Shown: positions 25,662 to 33,711 of the stretch, piece by piece
Layout: every line of letters starts with the position of its first letter
Position numbering within the stretch: position 1 is the first letter of the stretch
Origin: Bacillus albus
GTDB taxonomy: Bacteria > Bacillota > Bacilli > Bacillales > Bacillaceae_G
Direction of reading: 5' to 3'
Assembly: GCF_001884185.1 (NCBI RefSeq)
Contig: NZ_MAOE01000094.1
Location: 19,999-83,998, forward strand
Length of the DNA: 64,000 nucleotides
Notes under the pieces: model-generated
Told to the model about the DNA's origin: nothing
Seen by the model: the letters and a program-made list of their open reading frames with translations, nothing else
Databases searched by the model: none
Translations under genes and position numbers: made by a program

Positions 25662-26168
25662 ATGTTATCTAAAAAATTGCACGACGCACTAAACGATCAA
25701 ATGAACTTTGAGTTTTACTCTGCCCACGCTTATATGGCGATGGCTGCTTACTGTACAGCCGAAAGCTACGATGGATTCGCTAACTTTTTCCTTGTACAAG
25801 CTGAAGAAGAGCGTTTCCACGCGATGAAGCTTTACAACTATATTAATGACCGCGGTGAGCGCGCTATTATTACTGGATTCGATAATCCGAATAACGAATA
25901 TGAATCTGTACTGAACGCTTTTGAAGTAGCACTTGAGCACGAGCGTGAAGTAACGAAACGTATTTACAACTTATCTGATATCGCTTGGGATGAGCGTGAA
26001 CACGCAACAATTACATTCTTAAAATGGTTCGTCGATGAGCAAGTAGAAGAAGAAGCTTCATTCGATAGCATCATCCAAAAATTAAAACGTATTACAAGCG
26101 ATTCAAACGCATTATTTATGCTAGATGCTGAATTAGAGAAACGTACATTTACGCCTCCAGCTGAGTAG
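25662..26168 (+). CDS. Ferritin (non-heme, FtnA-like)
   Basis: 168 residues with the four-helix ferritin fold. Ferroxidase ligands are visible: Glu in MNFEFYSAHAYMAM (about 17), E and H in EEERFHAMK (about 50-53), Glu in ALEHEREVTKR (about 94), and Q in DEQVEEE (about 127). It lacks the haem-ligand Met arrangement typical of bacterioferritin. It stores iron as a 24-mer. AAGGGGGAT precedes the ATG. It neighbours dps within 2.5 kb, so the region is rich in iron-handling proteins. Confidence 0.93.
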   Translation: MLSKKLHDALNDQMNFEFYSAHAYMAMAAYCTAESYDGFANFFLVQAEEERFHAMKLYNYINDRGERAIITGFDNPNNEYESVLNAFEVALEHEREVTKRIYNLSDIAWDEREHATITFLKWFVDEQVEEEASFDSIIQKLKRITSDSNALFMLDAELEKRTFTPPAE

Positions 26169-26174
26169 TATTTC

Positions 26175-26204
26175 AATCACCTTAATGAATGTATTAAGGT
26201 GATT
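26175..26204. terminator. Intrinsic terminator of ferritin, overlapping the neighbouring pseudogene end
   Basis: AATCACCTTAAT / ATTAAGGTGATT, loop GAATGT, then T-run. The right arm includes the reverse-strand stop of the frameshifted gene. Confidence 0.88.
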
Positions 26205-26434
26205 TTTTTATTTCTTCTCTCAGCTCAATAACCTTAGCCAAATCCTTCTTATAAAACTTTGAAACCTTTTCAACAAAGTCACTGCTAGTAAAAGTTCCAT
26301 CCCCCTTCTTCTACTATGCTTAAATATCCATGTATGAATTTCAAAAAGGTTCTAGCATCTTCTCCGGTTAATTGATCAATGTTCTCTATAATCTCATCAA
26401 ACTTCCTTAAACTATCCGCTTCTTTCAACTTCAT
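26194..26434 (-). pseudogene. Frameshifted small gene of unknown function
   Basis: The minus strand has a good RBS (GGGAGGGAG) and ATG at 26434. The first frame reads MKLKEADSLRKFDEII... and stops after 49 residues at 26285. Dropping one G from a run of five Gs (in GAAGAAGGGGGATGG) continues the frame as EGDGTFTSSDFVEKVSKFYK and reaches a natural stop at 26194, giving 79 residues. The C-terminal part is charged and helical, with no known domain. Either a true frameshift or a sequencing error in a homopolymer. Confidence 0.7.
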
Positions 26435-26471
26435 TCTCCCTCCCTGTATTATTTATCATACCAAAATAAAA

Positions 26472-26507
26472 AAGCCGTTCATCTCCTAAATAAGAGACAA
26501 ACGACTT
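26472..26507 (-). terminator. Intrinsic terminator of nupC (first copy)
   Basis: A 14-bp stem with G-U pairs (26472-26485 with 26494-26507); T-run on the minus strand. Confidence 0.75.
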
Positions 26508-26520
26508 CTTTACCATTTTA

Positions 26521-27702
26521 TTAAAGCATAACTCCAACGATAACTGCTGATAATATACTTACTAGCGTTGCACCGTATACAAGTTTTAATCCGAATGATG
26601 ATACAACGTTTGCTTGTTTGCCATCGATACTCTTCGTTGCACCTGCAATAATTCCGATTGATGAGAAGTTCGCAAATGATACAAGGAAGATAGATAAAAT
26701 ACCTACTGTACGAGCTGATAAATCGCCAGCTACTTTTCCAAGGTCAAGCATTGCAACGAATTCGTTCGTTACTAATTTTGTTGCCATAATTTGTCCTGCT
26801 GTTAGCATCTCTGATGTTGGAATACCCATTACGAATGCTAATGGTGAGAAAATGTATCCTAAAATGCTTTGGAATGTGATGCCGAAAATTGAATCAAATA
26901 CACCGTTAATTGCTGTAATTAATGCTACGAAACCGATTAACATCGCCGCTACTGTTACAGCGATTGAGAAACCAAGCATAATATATTCGCCTAACATTTC
27001 AAAGAATGTTTGTTTTTTATCTTCTTGTAATTCTAAAATATCGTCTTCTTCTTTCACGTCATATGGATTAATAATATGAACGATAATAAATCCACTAAAT
27101 AAGTTTAATACAAGTGCCGTTACTACATATTTTGGATCAATCATTTTCATGTAAGAACCGACGATTGACATCGATACTGTTGACATTGAAGATGCACAAA
27201 GTGTGTATAAACGATTTTTCGGTAATTTGCTTAGTTGATCTTTTACTGTAATGAATACTTCCCCTTGACCAACGATTGCAGCTGCTACTGCATTATATGA
27301 TTCTAGTTTTCCTAAGCCGTTAACTTTACTCAATAGGAAACCGACTGCACGAATGATAATCGGTAAAACTTTAATATGTTGCAGGATCCCGATTAGTACC
27401 GCTAAGAAAATAATTGGTAATAATACTGTTAAGAAGAATGGTGCTTGTCCATCATTTGCTAGACCACCAAATACGAAATTAACCCCTGCTTCCGCAAATT
27501 TTAAAATAGCGCCAAACCCATCTGCAATCCCTTTTACTAATACAAATCCGACCTTTGTATTTAATAAGAAATACGCAAGCACCAATTGAATGACAAGCAT
27601 AAGTGCAATTGGTTTATATTTAATTTTCTTACGATCTGAACTGATAAGGAAACCTAGTACAAATACTACAAGTAAACCAACTAGAAACATTACGATCTTC
27701 AT
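26521..27702 (-). CDS. nupC: NupC family concentrative nucleoside transporter (copy A)
   Basis: 393 residues with about ten helices and the CNT family signatures: the conserved segment of gate/core motifs reads [28 protein letters not shown] and the C-terminal [10 protein letters not shown]...FANFSSIGI. It imports nucleosides with H+ or Na+. The ATG at 27702 follows GTGGAGG; a longer in-frame start at 27726 includes that site. It has a close tandem paralogue at 28054, on the same strand, with its own terminator, so each has a separate transcript. Two CcpA-like sites and a GntR-like site lie upstream. Confidence 0.9.
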   Translation of the reverse strand: MKIVMFLVGLLVVFVLGFLISSDRKKIKYKPIALMLVIQLVLAYFLLNTKVGFVLVKGIADGFGAILKFAEAGVNFVFGGLANDGQAPFFLTVLLPIIFLAVLIGILQHIKVLPIIIRAVGFLLSKVNGLGKLESYNAVAAAIVGQGEVFITVKDQLSKLPKNRLYTLCASSMSTVSMSIVGSYMKMIDPKYVVTALVLNLFSGFIIVHIINPYDVKEEDDILELQEDKKQTFFEMLGEYIMLGFSIAVTVAAMLIGFVALITAINGVFDSIFGITFQSILGYIFSPLAFVMGIPTSEMLTAGQIMATKLVTNEFVAMLDLGKVAGDLSARTVGILSIFLVSFANFSSIGIIAGATKSIDGKQANVVSSFGLKLVYGATLVSILSAVIVGVML

Positions 27703-27757
27703 ATGTGAATCCTCCACTTCTCCCATGAGTTATTGGTCGTATAACGTATAACGAATG

Positions 27758-27768
27758 ACGTCTGACCA
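27758..27768. promoter_or_regulatory. GntR/FadR-type operator candidate before nupC copy A
   Basis: The minus strand reads TGGTCAGACGT, one base from the FadR-subfamily pattern TNGTNNNACNA. The identical 11-mer occurs before the paralogous gene at 29273-29283. Confidence 0.5.
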
Positions 27769-27822
27769 TTGACGTTAAAAAAATTTAAAACCCCTAAAAC
27801 TATTCAACTGTCATCTAAAATC

Positions 27823-27837
27823 AGTAAGCGTTTACAT
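27823..27837. promoter_or_regulatory. Candidate CcpA (cre) site
   Basis: AGTAAGCGTTTACAT has the cre core GTAAGCGTTTAC. It lies about 120 bp before the nupC copy A start. Confidence 0.5.
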
Positions 27838-27916
27838 AAATTGCAATTTATAAAAGGTAGCCTCTTCTCTCCTACCATATTTGAAAGTCTGAAATTGATA
27901 CCACCTACAAATCAAA

Positions 27917-27931
27917 TTGTAAGCGTTATCT
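27917..27931. promoter_or_regulatory. Candidate CcpA (cre) site
   Basis: TTGTAAGCGTTATCT matches every fixed position of the cre consensus WTGNAANCGNWNNCW. It lies about 215 bp before nupC copy A, downstream of the neighbouring terminator. Confidence 0.6.
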
Positions 27932-28012
27932 AACTGAAATGCAATATAAATTTTAAAAGATTTTTATATGTTAATATATTCCTAACAAATTGGTTTTTTC
28001 ATGCAAATTTAC

Positions 28013-28045
28013 CATAAAAAATAGCCCTAGCTATAAGCTAGGACC
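28013..28045 (-). terminator. Intrinsic terminator of nupC (copy B)
   Basis: CCTAGCT / AGCTAGG stem (28026-28032 with 28036-28042), extended by weaker pairs, with ATTTTTTAT following on the minus strand. Confidence 0.75.
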
Positions 28046-28053
28046 CTCTTTTT

Positions 28054-29235
28054 TTATAACATAACACCAACGATAATCGCTGATAGAATACTTACTAATG
28101 TCGCACCGTATACAAGGCGTAGGCCGAATGATGATACAACATTTGATTGGTTTTCATCAATACCTTTCGTTGCACCTGCGATAATTCCGATTGATGAGAA
28201 GTTTGCAAATGATACAAGGAATACAGAAAGAATACCAACTGTACGAGCTGATAAGTCACCAGCTACTTTTCCAAGATCAAGCATCGCAACAAACTCGTTT
28301 GATACTAATTTTGTTGCCATAATTTGTCCCGCTGTTACCATCTCTGCTTGCGGGATACCCATTACGAATGCTAATGGTGAGAAAATGTACCCTAAAATAG
28401 CTTGGAATGTAATGCCGAACATGGAATCAAACAAGCTATTGATTGCTGTAATTAATGCTACGAAACCAAGTAACATTGCCGCTACTGTGATCGCGATTGT
28501 GAAACCAAGCATAATATATTCGCTTAACATTTCAAAGAATGATTGTTTTTTCTTATTTTCTAATTTCAGTGTATCTTCTTCTTCTGTAATATCGTACGGG
28601 TTAATAATATGAATGATAATGAAACCACTAAATAAATTTAATACAAGTGCTGTTACTACATATTTCGGTTCGATCATTTTCATATAAGAACCTACGATTG
28701 ACATTGATACTGTCGACATGGAAGATGCACATAATGTATATAAACGATGTTTTGGGATTTTACTTAATTGATCTTTTACCGTAATAAATACTTCCGCTTG
28801 CCCAACAATGGCAGCTGCTACTGCGTTATATGATTCTAGTTTTCCTAGACCATTTACTTTACTTAACAACGTACCAATAGCACGAATAATTATCGGTAAA
28901 ATTTTAAAGTGTTGCAGAATTCCGATTAAAACGGCAAAGAATACGATTGGTAATAACGCTGTTAAGAAGAATGAAACCTCTCCTTTATTAACAAGACCGC
29001 CAAATACGAAAACGATTCCAGCTTCCGCATATCCAAGAAGCGCGCCAAATCCATCTGAAATTCCTTTTACTAAAATATAACCAACTTGCGTATTTAATAA
29101 GAAGTAACTTAACGCTAGCTGAATAACAAGCATGATTGCAATTGGTTTATACTTAATCTTCTTTCGATCGGCACTTATAAGAAAACCGAGTATGAATACA
29201 ACAAGTAATCCTACAAGAAACATAACAAACTTCAT
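28054..29235 (-). CDS. NupC family concentrative nucleoside transporter (copy B)
   Basis: 393 residues, the same length as copy A and very similar throughout (most differences are in residues 50-110 and in the loop after NPYD, where it has [15 protein letters not shown]). The core motifs [14 protein letters not shown] and [24 protein letters not shown] are kept, with Ala for Gly in the first. It probably arose by tandem duplication and may have a shifted nucleoside preference. TGGAGG precedes the ATG. The same GntR-like 11-mer lies about 43 bp upstream. Confidence 0.9.
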   Translation of the reverse strand: MKFVMFLVGLLVVFILGFLISADRKKIKYKPIAIMLVIQLALSYFLLNTQVGYILVKGISDGFGALLGYAEAGIVFVFGGLVNKGEVSFFLTALLPIVFFAVLIGILQHFKILPIIIRAIGTLLSKVNGLGKLESYNAVAAAIVGQAEVFITVKDQLSKIPKHRLYTLCASSMSTVSMSIVGSYMKMIEPKYVVTALVLNLFSGFIIIHIINPYDITEEEDTLKLENKKKQSFFEMLSEYIMLGFTIAITVAAMLLGFVALITAINSLFDSMFGITFQAILGYIFSPLAFVMGIPQAEMVTAGQIMATKLVSNEFVAMLDLGKVAGDLSARTVGILSVFLVSFANFSSIGIIAGATKGIDENQSNVVSSFGLRLVYGATLVSILSAIIVGVML

Positions 29236-29272
29236 TAATAAAATCCTCCATTTAACTCTTCATTAACGTTGA

Positions 29273-29283
29273 ACGTCTGACCA
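29273..29283. promoter_or_regulatory. GntR/FadR-type operator candidate before nupC copy B
   Basis: TGGTCAGACGT on the minus strand, identical to the 11-mer before copy A; flanks differ. Confidence 0.5.
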
Positions 29284-29496
29284 CTAAAAATAAGAAATAA
29301 TCCGAACTTTCCATTTCTCCTCCAAAACCTTTAATCGGATAGGAAAGATCATAAAACCTCTTGTTTCAAAGGCATTTTCCATTCTAACATAAATCACAAC
29401 TCATATCCGCACTTTTCTTAAAAAAATACATTTTATTATGAAACATTCATTAATGTTCGTCTTTTACCATCCGCGAATATCCGGATAAAACAAAAA

Positions 29497-29525
29497 ATGA
29501 GCATCAAGTTTCACTTGATGCTCAT
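29497..29525 (-). terminator. Intrinsic terminator of the AGCS gene at 29530
   Basis: ATGAGCATCAAGT / ACTTGATGCTCAT with loop TTC, then T-run on the minus strand. Confidence 0.9.
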
Positions 29526-29529
29526 CTCA

Positions 29530-30972
29530 TTATACTGCTTTTTCTTTATCAGCTACCGCTGACTTATCCCAGCACTCTGTATTTTCCAAACCTGGAATAG
29601 AATCCGCATAGAATACCGGATCTTTTCCTTGTTTCTTTTGCTTTACGTAATCTGATAATGCCGCAAAAGCATACTTAGAAAGGAATACAATCGCCACTAA
29701 GTTAATAACAGCCATAATACCCATGAATAAATCTGCTACATCCCAAACGATTTGAATCGTTGCTACAGAACCTAACATAACCATACCAAGTACAGCAATG
29801 CGGTACGCTGTTAATAACACTTTACTTCCATTTAAGAATTCAATATTCGTTTCACCATAGTAGTAGTTACCTACTAATGAGCTGAATGCAAACAAGAAGA
29901 TTGCAACTGCTACAAATATAGATGCCCATGGTCCGATATGTTGGCTTAATGCTTGTTGCGTTAATTGAATACCATTTAGATCAGCTGCATTATGCACATC
30001 TGATAAAAGAATAATAAATGCTGTACAACTACAAATTAATAATGTATCTGTAAATACCCCTAAAGTTTGAATGAAACCTTGTTTAACTGGGTGCGTTACG
30101 TTCGCAGTCGCAGCTGCGTTCGGCGCACTACCCATACCTGCTTCATTTGAGAATAATCCGCGTTTTACCCCTAGTAAAATCGCAGCTCCTAATCCTCCAC
30201 CTACTACCTCTTTTATTCCGAAAGCATGTAAGAAAATTTCTTTAAATACATACGGAATTGCCGTAATGTTTGTTACAACAACGAATAATGCCACTGCTAC
30301 ATAAATAATTGCCATTACTGGAACAATCATTTCAACTGCGCGTGCAATACGTTTTACTCCGCCGAAGATAATAACTGCAAGTAAACCAGCCATTACGAGG
30401 CCTACTAATCTACTGTCTGTTTTAAATGCCCCATCAAAAGCAGCAGCTACAGTATTAGACTGTACAGCGTTAAAAATCAATCCGAAACTTACTGTTATTA
30501 AAACAGAGAAAATAGCTCCAAGCCAGCGCTTATTTAATCCTTTTTCCATATAATAAGCTGGTCCACCACGGAACGCATTCCCATCTTTCACTTTATAAAT
30601 TTGCGCTAATGTGCTCTCTACAAATGCAGAAGCACCCCCAATTACCGCGATTAACCACATCCAAAATACCGCTCCTGGTCCACCTGCTGAAATTGCGATA
30701 GCTACACCAGCTAAGTTACCAGTACCTACACGAGAAGCTGTACTCATACAAAAAGCCTGGAACGATGATACACCACTCTTCTCTTTTTGTGCTTTCCTCG
30801 TTTTCGAACTTGCCCCATCCCCAAGCAATCGAATCATTTCACCGAAGTAACGAACTTGGACAAATTTCACACGAAACGAAAAGTAAAGTCCTAACCCAAT
30901 TAACATCGCAATAATGACATATGACCAAAGGACATTATTTATATCCCCAATTACCTTAGCTAAAAAATCCAT
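29530..30972 (-). CDS. Sodium:alanine/glycine symporter (AGCS family)
   Basis: 480 residues from the ATG at 30972 (an in-frame TTG at 30999 has no RBS). It has the AGCS pattern: LWSYVIIAMLIGLGLYFSFRVKFVQ at the N terminus, RGGPAYYMEKGLNKRW, GLFSNEAGMGSAPNAAATANVTHP, and the C-terminal GLENTECWD. It is the most divergent of the three AGCS proteins in the window. Its promoter region contains a 22-bp palindrome at 31087-31108. Confidence 0.9.
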   Translation of the reverse strand: MDFLAKVIGDINNVLWSYVIIAMLIGLGLYFSFRVKFVQVRYFGEMIRLLGDGASSKTRKAQKEKSGVSSFQAFCMSTASRVGTGNLAGVAIAISAGGPGAVFWMWLIAVIGGASAFVESTLAQIYKVKDGNAFRGGPAYYMEKGLNKRWLGAIFSVLITVSFGLIFNAVQSNTVAAAFDGAFKTDSRLVGLVMAGLLAVIIFGGVKRIARAVEMIVPVMAIIYVAVALFVVVTNITAIPYVFKEIFLHAFGIKEVVGGGLGAAILLGVKRGLFSNEAGMGSAPNAAATANVTHPVKQGFIQTLGVFTDTLLICSCTAFIILLSDVHNAADLNGIQLTQQALSQHIGPWASIFVAVAIFLFAFSSLVGNYYYGETNIEFLNGSKVLLTAYRIAVLGMVMLGSVATIQIVWDVADLFMGIMAVINLVAIVFLSKYAFAALSDYVKQKKQGKDPVFYADSIPGLENTECWDKSAVADKEKAV

Positions 30973-31086
30973 AATTGCATTGCCCCCTCTTCCTAACAAT
31001 AAGAAAATTATATTCTAAAAACTTTTAGTAATCAAGAACTTTATGTTAGGTTTTATGACATGATCGCGTTAAATGATTTAACATAT

Positions 31087-31108
31087 ATGTTTTCCCACGT
31101 GAAAACAT
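31087..31108. promoter_or_regulatory. Palindrome upstream of the AGCS gene
   Basis: ATGTTTTC / GAAAACAT arms with spacer CCACGT. No known operator consensus fits. The rest of the 323-bp gap (30973-31295) shows only AT-rich sequence and the terminator of the next gene. Confidence 0.45.
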
Positions 31109-31256
31109 GACCAGTACGTGCATGTATCCAACACTCAATCACTCATCCCATTCGACCAGTCATACTTTTAAGACAGTGCATTCTCTACAAATAACGAAAA
31201 TAATGAACACACAAAATTATATTAATAATTCCTTTTCATCATTTACTACAACAAAA

Positions 31257-31291
31257 AAGACGAGCATCGAATCTATCTCGACGCTCGTCTT
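31257..31291 (-). terminator. Intrinsic terminator of the AGCS gene at 31296
   Basis: AAGACGAGCATCGA / TCGACGCTCGTCTT (one mismatch) with loop ATCTATC; T-run on the minus strand. Confidence 0.85.
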
Positions 31292-31295
31292 TTCA

Positions 31296-32726
31296 TTACA
31301 CTGCTTTTTCTTTATCCGTTACTACTGGCTTATCCCAACACTCCGTATTTGTTAAACCAGGAATAGAATCTGCACTGAAGACTGGATCTTTTCCTTGTTT
31401 CTTTTGCCTTACATAGTCTGCCAAAGCAGCATACGCAAATCGCCCAAGAAGTGTAATCGCAATTAAGTTCGTGATTACCATTAGTCCCATAAATAGATCC
31501 GCCATGTTCCATACAACTTGAAGTGTGGCAACAGAACCGAATAATACCATTCCAACTACCGCAATACGGTAAATCGTTAACCAAGTTTTACTTTGTTTAA
31601 TGAATTCAATATTCGTTTCACCATAATAGTAGTTTCCTAGAAGTGAACTGAAAGCGAATAAGAAAATAATAATCGCTAAGAAGCTACTTGCCCAAGAACC
31701 AATTTGTGAACTTAACGCAACTTGCGTTAATTCAATACCTTCTAAATTCGTTGCTTTATACGCACCAGAACATAGTACGATAAATGCTGTTGATGTACAT
31801 ACTAAGAATGTATCTACTAAAACGCCGATTGTTTGAATAAAACCTTGTTTTGCTGGATGCGTTACATCAGCTGTTGCTGCTGCGTTCGGCGCACTACCCA
31901 TACCTGCTTCGTTCGCAAATAAGCCGCGCTGAATACCATATTTCATCGCAGCACCGATACCACCGCCTACAGCTGAATCTAAACCGAATGCACCTTTAAA
32001 GATTTCTGTAAACATATCCGGTATTAAATAATAATTTTTAATAACAACGAAAATCGCTACTGCAATATAAATAAGCGCCATTGGCGGAACGATCATTTCA
32101 GACATACGTGCGATACTTTTCACGCCACCAAAAATAATAACCGCAACTAATGCAGCTAATGCAATACCAACAATATAACGCTCTAAACCAAATGCATTTT
32201 CAAACGCTAATGTCACTGTGTTTGCTTGTACTGAGTTAAAAATTAAACCATAACTAATTGTAATAAGGATAGAGAACCAAATTCCCATCCAACGTTTATT
32301 TAAACCTTTTTCCATATAATAAGCAGGACCACCACGGAAGCCACTGCCATCTTTTACTTTATAAATTTGGGCAAGCGTACTTTCTACGAAACTTGAAGAA
32401 GCCCCAATAATCGCAATAACCCACATCCAAAATACAGCTCCAGGTCCTCCCATAGATATAGCTAATGCTACACCAGCTAAGTTACCGATTCCAATACGCG
32501 CCGCTGAACTCATACAGAACGCTTGGAAAGAAGATACACTACCTTTTTTACGCGTCTTTCCAGTTAATCCATCACTCATTAGTCGAACCATTTCCCCTAA
32601 ATGAGTAATTTGTACGAATTTCAATTTAATAGAAAAATAAAGACCTAAACCAATTAACATTGCAATAAGAATATATGACCAAAGAATTGTATTCGTTGAT
32701 GAAACAAATTGCTCTAAAATATTCAT
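31296..32726 (-). CDS. Sodium:alanine/glycine symporter (AGCS family)
   Basis: 476 residues with the usual AGCS signatures (GPGAVFWMWVIAIIGASSSFVESTLAQIY, RGGPAYYMEKGLNKRW, RGLFANEAGMGSAPNAAATADV). It is closer to the gene at 21457 than to its neighbour at 29530. For example, both have ITHLGEMVRL/ITHFGEMVGL and IEGIELTQ-type loops in the same places. Presumably an Na+-coupled alanine, glycine or glutamine importer. AAAGGAGGGG precedes the ATG. Each of the three copies has separate terminators. Confidence 0.9.
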   Translation of the reverse strand: MNILEQFVSSTNTILWSYILIAMLIGLGLYFSIKLKFVQITHLGEMVRLMSDGLTGKTRKKGSVSSFQAFCMSSAARIGIGNLAGVALAISMGGPGAVFWMWVIAIIGASSSFVESTLAQIYKVKDGSGFRGGPAYYMEKGLNKRWMGIWFSILITISYGLIFNSVQANTVTLAFENAFGLERYIVGIALAALVAVIIFGGVKSIARMSEMIVPPMALIYIAVAIFVVIKNYYLIPDMFTEIFKGAFGLDSAVGGGIGAAMKYGIQRGLFANEAGMGSAPNAAATADVTHPAKQGFIQTIGVLVDTFLVCTSTAFIVLCSGAYKATNLEGIELTQVALSSQIGSWASSFLAIIIFLFAFSSLLGNYYYGETNIEFIKQSKTWLTIYRIAVVGMVLFGSVATLQVVWNMADLFMGLMVITNLIAITLLGRFAYAALADYVRQKKQGKDPVFSADSIPGLTNTECWDKPVVTDKEKAV

Positions 32727-32907
32727 ACAATTAACCCCTCCTTTTCTCCATAAAACGAATTATATTTAAAAAACATTCAAAAATCAACATTTTTCGACAA
32801 TTTACAATTTCCAAATATTAGCCAGGCTCGCAGTAACAATATCTTTATGACTGCCCTCCCTCTAACTGTGCATACTAAAACAAACAATAAATTCACAAAC
32901 AACCCCA

Positions 32908-32955
32908 TTGACAAAAATACCAACCTGTAACTATAATGATTACAACGGGTTGTAA
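32908..32955 (+). promoter_or_regulatory. Promoter and palindromic operator for the NAD(P)-binding protein gene
   Basis: TTGACA (32908-32913), 18-bp spacer, TATAAT (32932-32937). Just downstream, TTACAACGGGTTGTAA (32940-32955) is a perfect 6-4-6 repeat covering the expected start site. A TGTAAC/ATTACA pair overlaps it. The shape resembles HxlR/MarR-DUF24 (YodB, CatR) operators, which answer to quinone/diamide stress (inference). The rest of the 300-bp gap has nothing clear. Confidence 0.6.
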
Positions 32956-33026
32956 CAAACCTAATTACAATACATTCATTTACTTTCAGATATACACTTT
33001 AACAAAACATTTTGGAGGGATTTATT

Positions 33027-33665
33027 ATGAAAATCGGAATTATCGGAGCAAATGGTAAAGCAGGAAGTCGTATTTTAAAAGAAGCATTAGATCGCGGACA
33101 TGAAGTAACTGCAATCGTAAGAAATGCTGCAAAAATTACAGAAGAAAACGTAAAAGTTTTAGAGAAAGATGTATTCTCTCTTACATCTAATGACCTGCAG
33201 GCATTTGACGTAGTTGTAAATGCATTCGGCGCTCCAGCAGGCGAAGAACACCTTCACGTAGATGCAGGAAACGTACTTATTGAAGCTATGAAAGGTGCAC
33301 CTAACACAAAATTACTTGTAGTTGGCGGCGCTGGAAGCTTATTTGTAGACGAAGAGAAAACAACACGTGTATTTGAGACGCCAGGTTTCCCGGGCGAATA
33401 CCTTGCAACAGCTCAAAACCAAGGTAAAAACTTAGAAATCCTGCAACAAACTAACGATATTACTTGGACATTCATCAGTCCTTCTGCACTATTCGCATTA
33501 GGAAAACGTACTGGTTCTTACAAAGCTGGAAAAGATAATCTTCTTGTTAACTCAAAAGGTGATAGCTACGTAAGTTACGAAGACTTCGCAGTAGCAGCAC
33601 TTGATGAAATCGAAAATCCAAAACATGTAAACGAACGCTTCACAGTAGTATCTGAAGCTGAGTAA
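33027..33665 (+). CDS. NAD(P)H-binding atypical SDR (NmrA/YwnB-like)
   Basis: 212 residues with the nucleotide-binding GANGKAGSRI glycine-rich loop at residues 7-16, VVNAFGAP in the middle and TFISPSALF later. This is the atypical short-chain dehydrogenase type seen in B. subtilis YwnB; members reduce or bind flavin/quinone-like compounds, but the substrate here is unknown. The ATG at 33027 follows TTGGAGGG. A strong palindromic operator lies at its start site. Confidence 0.85.
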   Translation: MKIGIIGANGKAGSRILKEALDRGHEVTAIVRNAAKITEENVKVLEKDVFSLTSNDLQAFDVVVNAFGAPAGEEHLHVDAGNVLIEAMKGAPNTKLLVVGGAGSLFVDEEKTTRVFETPGFPGEYLATAQNQGKNLEILQQTNDITWTFISPSALFALGKRTGSYKAGKDNLLVNSKGDSYVSYEDFAVAALDEIENPKHVNERFTVVSEAE

Positions 33666-33668
33666 TAA

Positions 33669-33705
33669 AAAAAGCTCGTAAAACGTTATGTTTTACGAGC
33701 TTTTT
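33669..33705. terminator. Bidirectional intrinsic terminator
   Basis: AAAAAGCTCGTAAAAC / GTTTTACGAGCTTTTT with a 5-nt loop, between convergent genes. Confidence 0.92.
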
Positions 33706-33711
33706 TTATTA

